Shown piece after piece: positions 43,496-56,410 of a stretch of 64,000 nucleotides of DNA. The stretch's first letter is position 1. Each line of letters begins with the position of its first letter. The notes beneath the pieces were generated by a model. That model was not told the DNA's origin. It saw only the letters and a list, made by a program, of their open reading frames with translations, and searched no databases. The position numbers and the translations under genes were made by a program. The stretch comes from Lophium mytilinum (taxonomy: Eukaryota; Ascomycota; Dothideomycetes; Mytilinidiales; Mytilinidiaceae): contig MU004199.1 of the NCBI GenBank assembly GCA_010093605.1, forward strand, positions 565,609-629,608. Direction: 5' to 3'.

Positions 43496-46400
43496 TCGGA
43501 GTGCGCTGTACTACTAGTTGTACATACATAAATTCCAGCGTGAGCAATATCAAAATTCAGTGCGCAGCGTGCAAGCATCGGGCATGACTTTGGGCGCTTT
43601 ACTTCGCCAGTGCAGTATGCCTATGAAAAACCACGTTTAGAGATTTTGAACTCCATTACATTGGCGACAGCCCTTTGAAGCACTGTGCGGTGTCAGAACG
43701 GTACCACAAATTAATACCCTAGTATAGTGTCTCGTCGTGATCCCAGATCCCCTGTTCTGCCACTACTTGTGGTGCTCTAGCATGTCCAAAGAAATTCGGA
43801 GCGGCCACAAACACAGCCATGTCTGTAGTTCCATTAGCCACTGCCTGAGGTGGCCCGAAAAGCTTACTGATTGGTCCAATTAACAAGATATAGAACCTGA
43901 GAATTGCATTGAGGAGCTTCCAACAGCGGTAGACAACTGTACACGAATCTGTGACCAGATGTTGTACTGTAAGTAGTTGAACACCTCTCATGGACTTGAT
44001 TTAGGAATGGCACACGACTTTTTCCAACACAGCTCTCGGACCCCGCCCTTATTTGCCTAGAGTGGCAAAAACGTTTCTCCAAACCTTTGCCATCTACTCT
44101 TCCAGATGAGATGCAAACAAATCCAGTGTTCTTTCAATACTAGGGTTTGTCGTTGTCGAGTCAGATATGAGAAGGTGTCGGAGCCTCGAGTCAACGAAAT
44201 ATTCAGTTCTGCTCGACTCAACACCTAGGGTTTTCTTGGTGGCCAAGGTTTGCTAAACTGGTCACTGGTGACAGAAGCAAGCTTGACAGCAATCAATCAT
44301 CTGCTAAAACAGAGACATGGCGAGGTCGCTAGGAGCTTTGGACGCTTCCTCCTTCATGTCTGGAGGGCTTTTCATCATGTTCAGATTATTAATACTGTGA
44401 TAGAGTACGCCACATAGCGGCAGGCCAGTGTGCTCAGACTTGTCTACAGGTGCTCACGCGAGGCATGAAAAAAGGTGGCAATCTAAAACTAGAACAACCT
44501 GCCGTAAAGTAAGTGTGCACGTGTATGCCACTGCTTGGGGTGCTGCAATGCGTCTTTCAAAGTATGATCGTGACAAAAGCTCTTCACTTTAGGCTGTTTA
44601 AGAAATTCTTAAAGCGCTCCAAGCATTGCCAGCCATGGGGTACATGAAAGGTCTTGTTGATGTGCCACTTTTTCCCGGCCAGCGTAACCGTCTAGAGCAG
44701 CGTTCGCCGAGGCCTACATTTAGCCTCGTGTTCCCTAAAACTCGAACGCGTCGTAAGCATCACTAAACTCAACGAAAACGAAGGAAGATTAGTTAAGAAT
44801 TCTCGATTTAGAAGCTTTGGCATTTCGATTTGGCGATCCGTCGGTTCTACTCATCAAAAAAAACCCAGGCGTCTGATGAGTTTTGGGTGCAGACTGCTCT
44901 TGACCCAAGCATGCAAGTCGCCTAGAACTGTAGGAATAGGCCATGTTCCAAGAACAGGACACCGAACGCGTTATAATTCCAACAAACTCAATAAAAGTGA
45001 CGCGGTTTAGGATTCGAGCGCAATGTTTCTGTTAGCATGATGCATGTCGCGCCGTCCGGAACAACGAAGGAAGGTTCACTGAGGTGTTTCCAGGATGCGT
45101 ATTTGTTCTAGAAGAGACCGGCTCCAAGCAGCCACGGAACGCGCTCGTTAGGCGCTGTTTGCGCAAGGCTGGGATACGCCGTCGTGAGAGCCTCACACGA
45201 AGGATGACGACGTGCTCCAAAACAGCTAGCACGTCCCGAGATCCTGGTATCATGGCCATGGTGGTGCAGGCCGCGGGACGTCCAAGAGTGGGAGCAGTGC
45301 ACAGACGTCTGTCTGTTGGTGTTGGTATCCCATTCGGCCTCGGCAGGGATGTTGTCCACGTCTCGGGGCGTTGGCGTATACGACCGGCGCATACGACGAG
45401 CACCTACGCTGAAACACGCGCACGCGGTCTACTATGAGTGCGACAGAGCAGGTAGGGCGAGCGGCCGGAGAGTTGGGAACGAGACTCGTGTTGGTGGTGT
45501 GTAGGTCTGGGAGGGATACCGGAAGAGGCGTTCCAGCCGTCACACCGCATACTCGCGGGAATAACGGATGTCTCTGCGAGGTGAAAACAAAGCCGCTGGA
45601 GCGATTAATAAATAAAATCGCTGTCAAGCCACGGCGCAGGCCGGCGCTGCTATTGGCATCAGACGCAGCACGACGAGACGGCGCTCGGCCACTCATAGGC
45701 GGCGACGGTGAATGTGCCAAGATATGCTTTCGGATTGTCTGAATCGGGTGGGCTACACGCCAGCCACGTCGGAATTCCCGGCCACGAGAGGCTGCGGCAT
45801 TCTGGGACAGCAGCCGGCCCGGGCGGCATCGCGGTCGACGCTGTGAAGCGATCGATCAGCCGGCCGAGGGTTGAAAGAGAAGACAGATGGGCGGCGCCAG
45901 GATCGCAAGCAGCACTCCGGGCGTGAAGCGAAGATGCAGGCAGGGAGCGAGGCGAGGCTGGCAGGCGCTCCCACGGTTGAGACTCGGGGGCTCTTTCCTT
46001 GCCGGTCGAGCCGAAGACCTGCATGGGATCGCTCAGCGTGCTAGGCTGCTTCACGGCTAGCACCACGGCTACGCCAGTTAGAGGGCTTCGATCCCTCGGA
46101 AGTGGCTTCGGCAGAGTTGTTCGCACCCTGGCTGCTCGCTGACACCTCATCAAAAAACTCTCACCACCACGCCCAGCATCACTCGGTGGCCGCCTCAGCC
46201 GCCTGATTGGAGACTGCGCGCGCCCCTGCATCGCCTTTTCCGGCGCGATCAACCTGGCGCCAAACCGCATCGCCAGACGTGCGCGGCACCCGGCCACAGA
46301 AAAGTGCTCGGTGCTCGCGACGTCGTCACAGGACCGCTGTCGCAGATAGGCAGGCAGCGCGTTCCCGGTCAGCGTGACGGTCGAAGAGGGCATTAGGGCA

Positions 46401-47399
46401 GAGAATCTCTTGCCCGTCACGTGCCTGGCAATCGCCGTGGGCAGTCCGCGTAGCCTCGACGTCTCGTCTCTGCTATTCCCGACCCATTATTGCTGTCGTC
46501 GCTGCACCAGTCAAGCCGTACCTTGGACGTCGCAGCATCTCGCCCATCGGACGAAAGCCCGCCCCCTCTTGATCATTGCACGCACACAAGCCTCCTCCCA
46601 AGTTCCTCACCTTCCTCCTCCCGCAGCCTTACCCACATCGGCTGCCGTCCGGTCAGCCATCAGCCTGCCTGCGAAGTTGCGCTGCAAACCGAGTCTACTC
46701 GGGGTACCAGTGGTGTGCTCAGGCCGCGTTGTCTTGCCCGCAATCGGCGCTCGTTGCCCTCCAGCCGGTTGAAATTTTCCTCTCGATCGTTGTCCCACCA
46801 GCCCACCAAGTCTGCCCCCTCACCACCATTGCCTCATATCCCGCTGGCGCTGCCATCCAAGCGTGTGTCGGCCGTGTACCTGGTAGCCTCGTGCTCAACG
46901 CTCCACTCTGCGCGGCTGAGGCTGATGCGAGTAGTGGGTCCCAGGCCTCGATCTGCACCAAATCCCTTGTCCGTCCCTCGACCCGCGTCACGGCCAGCTC
47001 GAAACTCAACACCACGGGGAGCTTGAAGCTTCTATCCACCAACCCGTCCAACACCACCAGGCCCGTACCGCTGCATCGCTAGGCACCGTCCGCGATCCGC
47101 CTGCCCCGCCACCCCTCACTGCTGCCCCCGGGCCTGACGTCGCCGCCACTCGAGCCGGCCGTCGCTGACCGTGACCCACCTGTTCCGCGCCCACCAAACT
47201 TTTTCACCAAATTCTCCGCCTCATTCACCAACCACTCTACTCCACATTTGCTAGCCTCCCGTCGTGCACATCACGACCATCTTCAGCTTCACCCCTCGCC
47301 AGCCTCGTCCCAGCACTCTCCGGCCGGGAGTAGCGGATGGTTGCCCTCACTACTCCATCTTCTCGTTGTGCGGCTCTACCCTTTCCTTGACTATCTAGC
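43496..47399. other. 3.9 kb without a recognised gene
   Basis: The left half (to about 45.0 kb) is mixed in composition, with a possible worn piece of the dispersed repeat at about 44530-44620 (CCACTGCTTGGGGTGCTGC). The right half is GC-rich with long overlapping open frames on both strands (45659-46420 minus, 46490-47026 plus and others) that lack any family resemblance. The last kilobase is C-rich with few stops and probably forms the long leader and promoter of the transcription factor that follows. Confidence 0.45.
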
Positions 47400-50300
47400 A
47401 TGGACGATCGCTTCCGTCCCAATGGCATGTCGACGCAGGGCGGACCTCAGTATCAGCCTCTGGCTCCACAGTACCACGCCCCACAAAGCCATCTCCACAC
47501 GCTGCCTCCGTTGAACGGTAACGCATCACAGTATGCTCCGTCGTACGGCCAGAACACCAACAGCAACCCCCACACGCCCATCTCTGCTCACCCGCCGTCC
47601 TCGTCGGCCGCCTCAAACCACAACTCGGCGATCCCTCCCATCGCTACGCACGCGCCGCTGAGGCCAATACAGCCGTCGCCCTCATACTCGTTGTATGGCA
47701 CCTCCCAGGCTGGCCTTCTCCCCGCCTCCGTCACACAGTCGAACCCTCATCCATTGGCGCCCGCGCCGACGCCGGGTTCCCTGCAAGACCTTCGACAGGG
47801 CGGGCTTGGCCTCAACAACCAGCTGAACCAGTACTCGCACCCTCCGCTCCTCGCGAACCAAGAAGCAGAACCTGTCCATGTCGTCGGACAGCAGGGACGT
47901 CGTGGCGTGCTGCCTACCCATCCAGGTCGACCTGCACCGGCTGTCGGGAAGGCGCCCGCCAATCCAACCAAGAATGCAGAGAACAAGTTCGAGTGCCCGC
48001 ATTGCAACAAGACGTATCTCCACTTGAAGCATCTTAAGCGCCACTTGCTTAGACGTAGGTCCTCGCTTTCATCACATACTCTTCCAATACGTCTTTTCAT
48101 GTCCGCTCTGTACTCACAAACTCACACCTTCTCCACCTTATACGTACTGCGATCACGCAGCTTGCTCTCACTCCCTATCACAGTCCTTCAATCCTGCTCA
48201 AACCCAACTCCTCCCTCATTGATAGCTACTAACTGTGTCAGATACGGGGGAGCGTCCTTACCAATGCCATCTCTGCAAAGATACGTTTTCGCGCAGTGAC
48301 ATTCTGAAACGCCACTTCCAAAAGTGCTCAATCCGCCGCGGTAACCCAACTGGTCAGAATCATCTTGCGAACTCGCAGTCTCACCTTCGTAAGAACAGGC
48401 TATCAGCGTCTGGGCAGGATGCGCAGAGCTTCCTTAACTCGGTCAATACGTCGATGCCATACAGCGATGGTACATACGGTAACGCTCTTACCGGACTGCC
48501 TTCCATGCCCTCAGAGCAGTCTTACTCGGACAATCTCGCATCGATGTCTGCGCGAACGTCAAGATCAAACAGCCTGATCCGCCCGGGAACCGGCGTCGAG
48601 GACAATCGCAGAAGCCTCTCGGGTATCGACTTTCAGAACGGACGGGTTGGTTATGACGGTAGTACTGACTACAGGACGTCGAACTTATCAGGCAATCTTG
48701 CCAACTTGCATGCTTACAACACCCAGCCAGGCCAGTCCGCGGGACAGATGCCAAATAATCCCAACGCCTTTAATTACGCGCCCGCCTCGAGCGCTGACAT
48801 GGCGCAGAACATGATCGCCAAAACTGAGTCACCAAACTCAATGTATGGCGGTCGTCCAAGCCTCCCAAACATTGACGGGTTAGCCAATGGGCAAGAGCAT
48901 GACGCGAAATGGGGAAATCAATTCCATCAGGAGGCGCAAGACGGCGGGTTTATGCTTTCTTCCAGTATGGCGAGTGGTCCAAATCCCGCCAACGCCGATA
49001 CCAATCTGACTGTAAACCAATTTCAGGCCTCCGGTGAACCTGCACACGATGCCATGTTCAACGGCCTTTACTCCAACAACTCTGGGTTCGTCGACACTAC
49101 TCCCATCTTTGATAATTGGGTAATCGGCCCGTCTGATCCGCTACAGGGTAAAGCGGACGCTTTAATAGCATTCTGCTATCCGGATCCCTCCCAAGTCGCA
49201 CCCGGCTCGACCGATCCTCAAGAGAGCTTGAAGGCGATTCTTACAGTCGACAATCTTCGCCACTTCCTCGACCAATTTCGCAACTACCAAAGTCATTGGC
49301 CCGTTATTCACGTACCTTCTTTCAATCCACATACCGCCAACAACGGCCTTCTTTTGACCATGATTACTATCGGCGCAGTGTATTCGGATAAGCTGAATGT
49401 TCCGCAAGTGCGTTGGCTGATGGAGCTTGTCAAATCCTCAGTCTACCGCTCGTCGCACATTCACGCGCTTCTTAACACAAGTCCTTCAGTGAATGCCAAC
49501 TTTGGTCCCATTTCCGACATTGAAGAGATACAATCCCTATTACTACTTCAGTCGCTGTTCACGTGGCACGGGGATAGTCAGCAACGAATGCAAGCCAGAG
49601 AAGAGTACGACAATCTTGTCGGCATTGTACGGCGTATGAACTTGCTGAACCCCATACTGAGAGACCAACCTGGTTACAGCATCCTTCATCAACCCGGGGG
49701 ACTCGATGTTCGTGAACTCAATGCATGGAGCTGGAACACTTGGGTGGAGCAAGAAAAGAGGTCCAGAGCACTGTATCTCATCTTCTTATTAGATGCTGCT
49801 CTCGTCGTATTTTTCAATTGCGCGCCAAAGTTTGATGTTTATGAAATCCGCGTGCCACTACCAGCGGACGACGCTGCCTGGGATGCAAGAACTGCCGAAG
49901 AATGTGCCAATGCCCTCGGAATCCGTGGAGCGGATAAACAGGCCAGGAACACCACCGGCAGCAGACGTCCCAAGCAGATTGCCATGCGGGACGCTTTGAA
50001 ACTCCTGCAACAACACGGCGCCGATTTCAAGCCACGAAGCACAAATGTCTATTCCAAGTTTGTCCTCATACATGCTCTGCACGTCCAGCTTGCCCAATTC
50101 AAGCGGCAAAGCTTCCAGGCGCCAACGACATCTACTTACGGCGGATACACTTCGAGTGGCGCCAGCACTCCATTATCCCATAATGATTGGGTATCCACGG
50201 ACGGCTCCAAGGGCACTTTGAGTGGCCACAACAGTGGCCACGTCACACCCGTCGACGGCGTTATGGGTCAGTTTCCACTGCCCAACCCCAATCACATGCT

Positions 50301-50661
50301 CAAAGTCGTCATGAACTCCATGGAAAAATGGAAAAGAGCCTGGGACATGGACATGGAGCTGCAATATCCGCCCTCGACGCGTCGCATCGGCTTCTGTCGC
50401 GACGGCGTGCATTTCTTTTTCCTGGGCAACATGCTTTTCCGCAGCAACGATCGCAAAGATTGGTTTGGACCGCCGGACGCGCGCTTCGCCCAAGTGTTTG
50501 CCCTGCTCCGCCATGTGCGTAAATACGTTGCCAGTGAACGGCATGCGAAGGGGATGGAGATTGGCAGTGTTACGGACGTGCATGACTCTTATGGGCTTGC
50601 AGACTTGACTCTCGATATGAAGTTGCTATTTACGCCAGTCTTGAAGGGCGAAAAGGAGTGA
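47400..50661 (+). CDS. Two-finger C2H2/C2HC transcription factor with fungal-specific domain
   Basis: Nuclear DNA-binding regulator; targets unknown. Exons 47400-48054 and 48242-50661 give 1024 residues. The 187-base intron (GTAGGT..CTACTAACTG..CAG) splits the codon of the last His of finger 1. Residues 1-190 are Gln/Pro/Ser-rich. Finger 1 has Cys199, Cys202, His215, His219 (FECPHCNKTYLHLKHLKRHL). The TGERPY linker follows, then finger 2 with Cys227, Cys230, His243 and Cys247 (YQCHLCKDTFSRSDILKRHF), so the second finger is C2HC. A Ser/Asn-rich region precedes the fungal_trans-type domain (about 545-850: LTVDNLRHFLDQFRNYQSHW PVIH, LLLTMITIGAVYSDKLN, LLLQSLFTWHGDS, LIFLLDAALVVFFNCAPKFD). The finger/fungal_trans combination is a known ascomycete class; I cannot name the ortholog. 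Length and long GC-rich leader fit a regulatory gene. Confidence 0.9.
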
Positions 50662-51771
50662 GTGGGATTGCACATTATACGTTTAATGCTGGCTACAGTC
50701 TGGCGAAATAAGGTTTGGAATACGTTTCGACACGACTACGACTCGTCTTTGACGAAATACTCTTGAGGATCAGCGAGAGTTGGACTACGACTATGGGACA
50801 GGGATATCCGGATCAGAGGGATGGGGGAATGGGAACGACACACGAGTCGGTGAGAAGCTCGTGCGTTAAGCATCATAAGGCGTCGGTGTGCTTGTTTACC
50901 AAATGCATTTGAGAAACGGTTGGGTGGGATTAGATGGTTTTCCTTTTCTGTGTCTCCTACCTTCAGGTCTCCATGTTTCGTTTCCTCGCAACGAGGAATC
51001 GACGGTCTCGGGAAGCCAAGGGCGGAGCATTACGACGAATCAAACAACAACCTGACGATCTGGAGGATCTTTTCTTCTTCTTCATTCTTCTTGTCAATGC
51101 TTTTTTCCGTTACTTGTTTGTGCTTGTCTTTCTATTCCGAGGGAGAGAAAATGGTGTTTCTTTCTATTCTGCATGGTGGTACTTTGTCCTTCAATTCGCG
51201 GAGTGGACTGTTGGGTTCGCCAGTGGCGTAGCACCCCACATGCGCAACTTTCAACACCACTTAAAAGCATTAGATTAGATTGGTCTTGGGCGCATCGGGC
51301 AGGGCGTACTTGATCTTGGGCTTTACCGAGACCCTGTCGCATGACAGATAGAGTTAGAGGTGCTCCAACTTGTGTACTGGGGAGGATACTTAAGCGAGGC
51401 AGGACACCTCGAGGACGTCTGGATTGGAGAAGTTGCGATATGGCTGGTGCGGACCGGCCCGGTCGTTATTGCAAAGGGAGCAAAATGCGGTGGTGTATAT
51501 ACGGGTAGCTGGTATCTGGTAGCTCGTCCGCAAACGCAAATAGGCAATGCCAACCCGGTATCTTCTGTTGCGAACCTCGTCTGGGATGTGTGAATGCTTA
51601 CGATGAAGCTCACCAGCACCAGACATGTCCGGTTTAACATCGAAGGTAACTAAGACTCTTCTAACTCATGTCTAGTTAATGTCATAAGACGATATATACC
51701 GCCGCACTCTACGCGCTAGCTCAGACGGACCCTTCTGAAGGAGGTGGGGAACTCCTCTGTCCGCCCAGGTA
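50662..51771. other. Intergenic, 3' flank of the transcription factor gene up to the transposon
   Basis: T-rich stretches around 51060-51190 look like 3' UTR. Open frames (50920-51231, 51323-51640 minus and others) are unsupported. Immediately before the transposon is GGACCCTTCTGAAGGAGG with a short inverted GGAACTCCTCTGTCC, probably chance. Confidence 0.45.
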
Positions 51772-51836
51772 CAGTAAACCCTGGGTATAGTAATACGCTC
51801 GGTTGCAAGGGGTCATATTACTATACCCAGGGTATT
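51772..51836. repeat. Left terminal inverted repeat with an internal palindrome
   Basis: After CAGTAAACCCTGGGTATAGT the sequence returns as its own complement: ACCCTGGGTATAGTAATA (from about 51778) pairs with TATTACTATACCCAGGGT (from about 51816), loop about 20 bases. Unlike the interior it has kept its GG and CC. Confidence 0.8.
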
Positions 51837-53795
51837 ACTATATTTAAGTTTATTAGTAATCTACCTAGTAAATTATAATTAGTTAATAATATCTTATATT
51901 CTTATATATAAAGCTAAACTATAAGTATTTTAAGCCCCTTAAGACTACTAGAAATAGTTAGAAATTAAGATTTATATAGAAAATTATATTCTCCTCCCCC
52001 TAAGGTATTACTTATAATAATAGAGAGAGGAAATTAACGCTAATTTACTATTCTTCTACTACTTCTTATATAGCCTAAGCGTTACTAGTATATTAATAGC
52101 TACTTAAAGCTTTATAGTTAGATTCTCTACTAGCGCCTTAGTATCTAACTCTTTATCTTTTAGCCTAGAATATAGGCTAGCTATAAAGGTAATAATATTT
52201 TCTAGGATTTTCTAGATCTTCTTACTATCTAGGTAAATAAAATTTAATATTTCTATATACTACTAGATTCTTTCTACTATTTCTAAGGTATCTAGCGCCT
52301 TCTATATATTATCTAATAGTAGGGGTTCTATATAGTTCTTTAGATAGTATATAGAGCCCTTTCTACTACTAAAAATAGTAGATTTAATATAGTAATTTAA
52401 TATAGTAGTAGCCTCTATCTAATTCTACGCGCTAATAGCCTATTAAATAGCCTATAATACATGGATTTCCTTTAAAGAATTCTATTTCTCTATAGTTTAA
52501 TCTACTATAAAGTGCAGCTAGAAACGCTAATAATAGGCCTTAAAATTGCGAATAATACCCTAATCTATAGGCTAATAGATAGATATATAATTAGAAGGAA
52601 AAAATACTACCTTAGTATTCTTTAATATATTATTATTATTTACTATTTCTATAGCGCTCTTATATAAGCTAAAGCTATCTAAAAGAAGTAGTACCTTTCT
52701 CCCCTCTATTCTCTTATTAAACTATACTAGATATTCTAGTATAATACTTCTAGTTATCTAGCTCTTTTTATTATACTTTTAAATAAACTCTATCCCTCTT
52801 ATATTTACTTCTTTATAGCTAAAATACTATAGATTCTTAGCTAATTTAATAATTTAAAGGGGGAGCTTATTACTACTACTACTATTTAAGTAATTAATAA
52901 TAGTAATATATACTTTCTATTTCTTTAAACTAGGTAGTTACTTAATAGCTAAGGTAATATTAAGTATAGCCTTTTAAAAGAGACTATATTTATCTATATT
53001 ATATATATTATCTAGATAATAGAGCTCTATCTTATTATATATAAGCTATATCTCTTTATTAGTATACTTAATTTAAATAGATCTAGCTTCTCTATACTAC
53101 TTTCTCTTTTATATACTATTTCTTATCTTCTAGCTATCTAGCTAGCTATTAGAAAAGCATAGTATAGGCTTATAATTTAATACTAGAATAGACTTCTATA
53201 GACGCTAAGCAGCCTCTTAAAGAAGCTCTCTAGTAATTAGAATTTATATAGTCTATATAGCTTAATACTATTTAAATAGAGCCTTATCTAAAAGAGAGTT
53301 CTTTCTAGCTTTTTTTCTCTCTCTTCTAGTATACCTATTATATAGTCTTATTCTATCTAGATACTTATATTTTTAGCTAAGGCTATAGAAGATTAATAGC
53401 TATTTAATAGTATAGTAGAATTTATTAGAAGCCTATTAAGAAAGAGCCTTTTAGTATAATTCTAGGTAGGTAGTAGTATAGTTATAAATTACTTTATAAT
53501 TAAGGTCTAAGATACTATAGTAATATTATCTATCTAGATTCTTAGCCTTAGGTATTATAGAATTAAGATTTAAATATAAAAATAATAGAAATTAATAGCT
53601 TTTTAATAGAGATATAATGTTATTTAAATAGAGAATATAAAAATATATATACCCGGCGCGGAAAAACCGCCCCTAAAGGGCCTTAAAATAGTAGTAAGCC
53701 TTCTTAGTTAAAGTAATATTAGTAAGCGGGGCCTTATAATATTTTAGTAAATAGGTTATTACTAGGCCCTATATAAATTTATATAGTAAGCCGAA

Positions 53796-53855
53796 AGATA
53801 TTACTATATAGAGGATATTACTATAACCCTATATTACTATAACTAGGGTTTACTG
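53796..53855. repeat. Right terminal inverted repeat
   Basis: TATTACTATAACCC-type words occur twice before the terminal AACTAGGGTTTACTG; inverted, this matches the left end with two differences in the first 20 bases. TA follows. Confidence 0.8.
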
Positions 53856-54636
53856 TACCTAGGTACCGTCCAGCCGCCGGATGACTAAGTCGATTGTTCG
53901 ACCAACCACTGCAACCCGACACTCAATCTAGCGTCTCCACACTCCAACATCTCCATTGCCGCGCGCTCTAAATAGAAGAGAGTTCTTCGCCGCAATACCC
54001 TTCATCGATGAGGCAGAATTCTCCTCAGTATCCACCATCAGCGGCGCAGGAGATCAAGCGATTGTCCCAAATCTCTGGAGGCTGAAACCAGGGACCAAGA
54101 GGCACAGCGTCTACCCACCTACGCGGAGAAACGGCGAACCAATGACAACATTAACATCCTACAAGTTGCATCAGAATCATGTTTACCGTGCCCCATTGAA
54201 AGGCGACATGGTTTCGAAACAACTCTATTGACGCCTCAATGCCGGCGAGGTAGCGTAAGGTTGATCGAAGGAGTGCATGAAGGCGTCTAATGCAAACACT
54301 GAGCAATCCGTGCCCCTCTCACGTGTCTTTTAATATAGTTCTTCTTGCCGCTTAGTTCGTATTAACATGCCTTATAAGGTCTTACCCCCGGATTTTAGGG
54401 CGTATCGATAACATCTCCTCATTCATCTCTCATTTTCATTCTCTGCGACCTGGTGTTTCAATCACTCGACGAACACCCTCTTCATTCCTTTGGGGCTGTT
54501 CGTACGAGCATCTTTGTCGGTCTTTATATCAGCTGTGCTGTTGCATATAACGCTCCTTGCACCCAAAAGCCCTTAGTGATTCGATATCACTTCTGAAGAA
54601 CTTTCCAAGCCTAAATTACGCATCCGGTCACCTATA
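53856..54636. other. Intergenic, transposon to CAP gene
   Basis: A frame open from 53956 to 54231 lacks an ATG at its start and has no family resemblance. It could be a remnant of a gene cut by the transposon, but I cannot support that. 54300-54636 is the promoter and leader of the CAP gene; no clear TATA box chosen. Confidence 0.4.
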
Positions 54637-55602
54637 ATGAGGGTTCAAGTCCTCAGCGTTGTCTTTGCCGCTTTGGCATCAGCTTCCCCTATCGCGCCCC
54701 GTGATCCTGGTGTTTACACCGATGTCGTGTGGTTCACTGTGGTGAGACAGCACTTCTCTTTCCCGCAGCTAGTATCAACTCACTGACACCCATTCTCTAC
54801 ACAGGAAAAAATCGTTACCGTCACCGCCGGCCAGCCCGTCCCAACGGTCGCCAATTCTCCCAGCTACAACCAACCCTCATTCAACCAAGTGATCCACCAC
54901 CCCAAAGCATCCCACCAGTCATCAAAGACCGTATCGACATCCACCACCCACGAGCCCGTCTACTCCGCCCCCGCAGCATCCGCACCCGCCTCTTCCGCCG
55001 CCGCCGCCCCACCCGCCTCCTCCCCATCCCCATCCTCCAACTCCCCCTGCAACTCCAACCCCACCACCTACCAAGCCAAAGTCCTCGACTCCCACAACTG
55101 CCACCGCGCCAACCACTCCGCGCCCGCCGTCTCCTGGGACGCCGCCCTCGCCGCCACCGCCCAAAAGATTGCCGAAACCTGCGTCTACGCACACAGCATG
55201 GACGTCGACGGCGGCGGCTACGGGCAGAACATCGCCGCGGGCACCGAAGCCGCGCGCGTCGACTGGGTCATCACGGAAGGCTTCTACAACGGCGAGGTCA
55301 ACGCGTACCCAGCCGCGGGCTACGGCGTCGCGAACCCGGATATGAGTAATTTCGAGAAGTGGGGGCATTATAGCCAGGTGGTGTGGAAGGATACGACGCA
55401 TGCGGCTTGCTATACGAAGGATTGTAGTGGGAGTGGGAAGGGGCCGAAGGGGTTGGAGGGGGTTACGGGGGATTGTGCGCCGGTTTTTACGGTGTGTAAT
55501 TATAAAGGCCCGGGAAATTTTGGGGGGGAGTATGGGAGGAATGTGGGGAGGCCGGAGGGGAGGCCGACGGTGCATGGGGTGGGGTGGAAGCCGGGGAATT
55601 GA
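54637..55602 (+). CDS. Secreted CAP-domain (SCP/PR-1-like) protein
   Basis: Exons 54637-54741 and 54805-55602 give 300 residues; the 63-base intron has GTGAGA, CTGAC and CAG. Signal peptide MRVQVLSVVFAALASASP, then a possible KEX-like APRD site. A long Ser/Ala/Pro linker (SAPAASAPASSAAAAPPASS) would be O-glycosylated. The CAP domain starts at about residue 147: LDSHNCHRANHSAPAVSWDA, YAHSMDVDGGGYGQNIAAGT, and CAP signature GHYSQVVWKDTTHAACYTKD, ending with VCNYKGPGNFGGEY. Cysteines are in the usual places. Fungal relatives (Pry1/2, Fpr1) bind sterols or fatty acids or act in virulence. The role here is inferred only from the fold. The second half switches from C-rich to G-rich codon use, as do several genes here. 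Confidence 0.93.
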
Positions 55603-56133
55603 GGGGTTTGTTGGGGTGGACTCGTGGCCAAGAAGCCGTAGACTGAGGGGTGCTCCCGTTGGACTTTGGTCGCCCTTGGTCTATAGAGACGTCATGTGAG
55701 CTGTCGCGTGGATTGACGCCTACTTTGAGGTTTAAGACGGATGTTTTGAGGTCGATGTTGGAGGTGTGAGCTGTTCGTAACTAGTGTCTTCTATTCTAAC
55801 TTCTTTCGAGAAATCGAGGTGACAACACTCAAACCAATTCATTACATTCACAGTAGCGCCGGGGACCAGTTATCAACACAAAGTCTACGCGAATTTACTT
55901 TGATGGGCGATAGGTTCTTTGTGAAGGTAGATATGGGGGTTCCGTTATGCTTAAGCAAAGTAAGCCTCCTTATGCCTTAGATCCGCCTTTCTACCCCCCT
56001 CTTGGTTCATGTTAAGGAGATGGCATAGAGGCTGCTCATATCTGTTGCAAGTTCGAGCGGAAGCTTCTACTTTTATGCCGAGAATGTAGACGAAAACCTA
56101 TATGAATAGGATTTTACAACCCCTAATACTTTT

Positions 56134-56246
56134 ATATTACTCCCATTACTCCCATTACTCCCATTACTCCCATTACTCCTACTACTCCTCTTACTCCTAT
56201 ACTCCTATTACTCCTATTACTCCCATTACTCCCAATACTCCTATTA
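56134..56246 (+). repeat. Pyrimidine minisatellite (CCCATTACT units)
   Basis: About twelve units of 9 bases, CCCATTACT or CCTATTACT with ACTACTCCT variants. Shares the unit type with the end of the array at 21281-21800. Confidence 0.85.
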
Positions 56247-56410
56247 CCACCCCAGCCTCCCGCCTACTATCTCTTACCTTAGTGGAATTAGCTTGCTTTT
56301 ACAGGGAATTGTCTAAGTGCTTAAAACCTACCTCACGAAACGCTAATTAGGAAGCTTTTTTTGGAACTAAGACATGTCGTCCTATTCGCTCTGTTCTGGT
56401 CCTCCTACTG

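Larger units (their letters stand above)
51772..53855 (-). mobile_element. Pogo/Fot1-like (Tc1-mariner) DNA transposon, RIP-degraded
   Basis: 2084 bases with terminal inverted repeats beginning CAGTAAACCCT (left CAGTAAACCCTGGGTATAGT; right end, inverted, CAGTAAACCCTAGTTATAGT) and a TA on each side (51770-51771 and 53856-53857), the target duplication of the superfamily. The transposase lies on the minus strand: the stretch 52694-52671 reads through a LLLLDSFS-type motif, matching the second Asp of the pogo DDE domain (usually LLLDGHxSH). Upstream minus-strand sequence (about 53.0-53.6 kb) would hold the CENP-B-like DNA-binding part, too decayed to read. Composition is AT-rich with TG/CA depleted, i.e. 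RIP; stops are everywhere, so the element cannot move by itself. Confidence 0.88.

Noticed and set aside
43719-44082. Two minus-strand frames with protein-like composition (for example a GPPQAVANGTTDMAVFV run)
   Set aside because: Frames do not join through plausible splice sites and I recognise no family; could be a remnant but not supportable.
44735-45070. Possible direct repeat (CGAACGCGT...AAACTCAA words about 240 bases apart)
   Set aside because: Similarity limited to short words; not convincing by eye.
46075-46130. GAGGGCTTCGATCCCTC, like a tRNA T arm
   Set aside because: No D arm, anticodon arm or acceptor partner nearby.
45659-46420. 253-residue minus-strand frame in the GC-rich region before the transcription factor
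   Set aside because: Overlaps other frames on both strands, no domain and no splice partners; GC-rich sequence gives long chance frames.
53956-54231. 91-residue plus-strand frame next to the pogo-like element
   Set aside because: No ATG at its start, no resemblance, no upstream exon found across the transposon.
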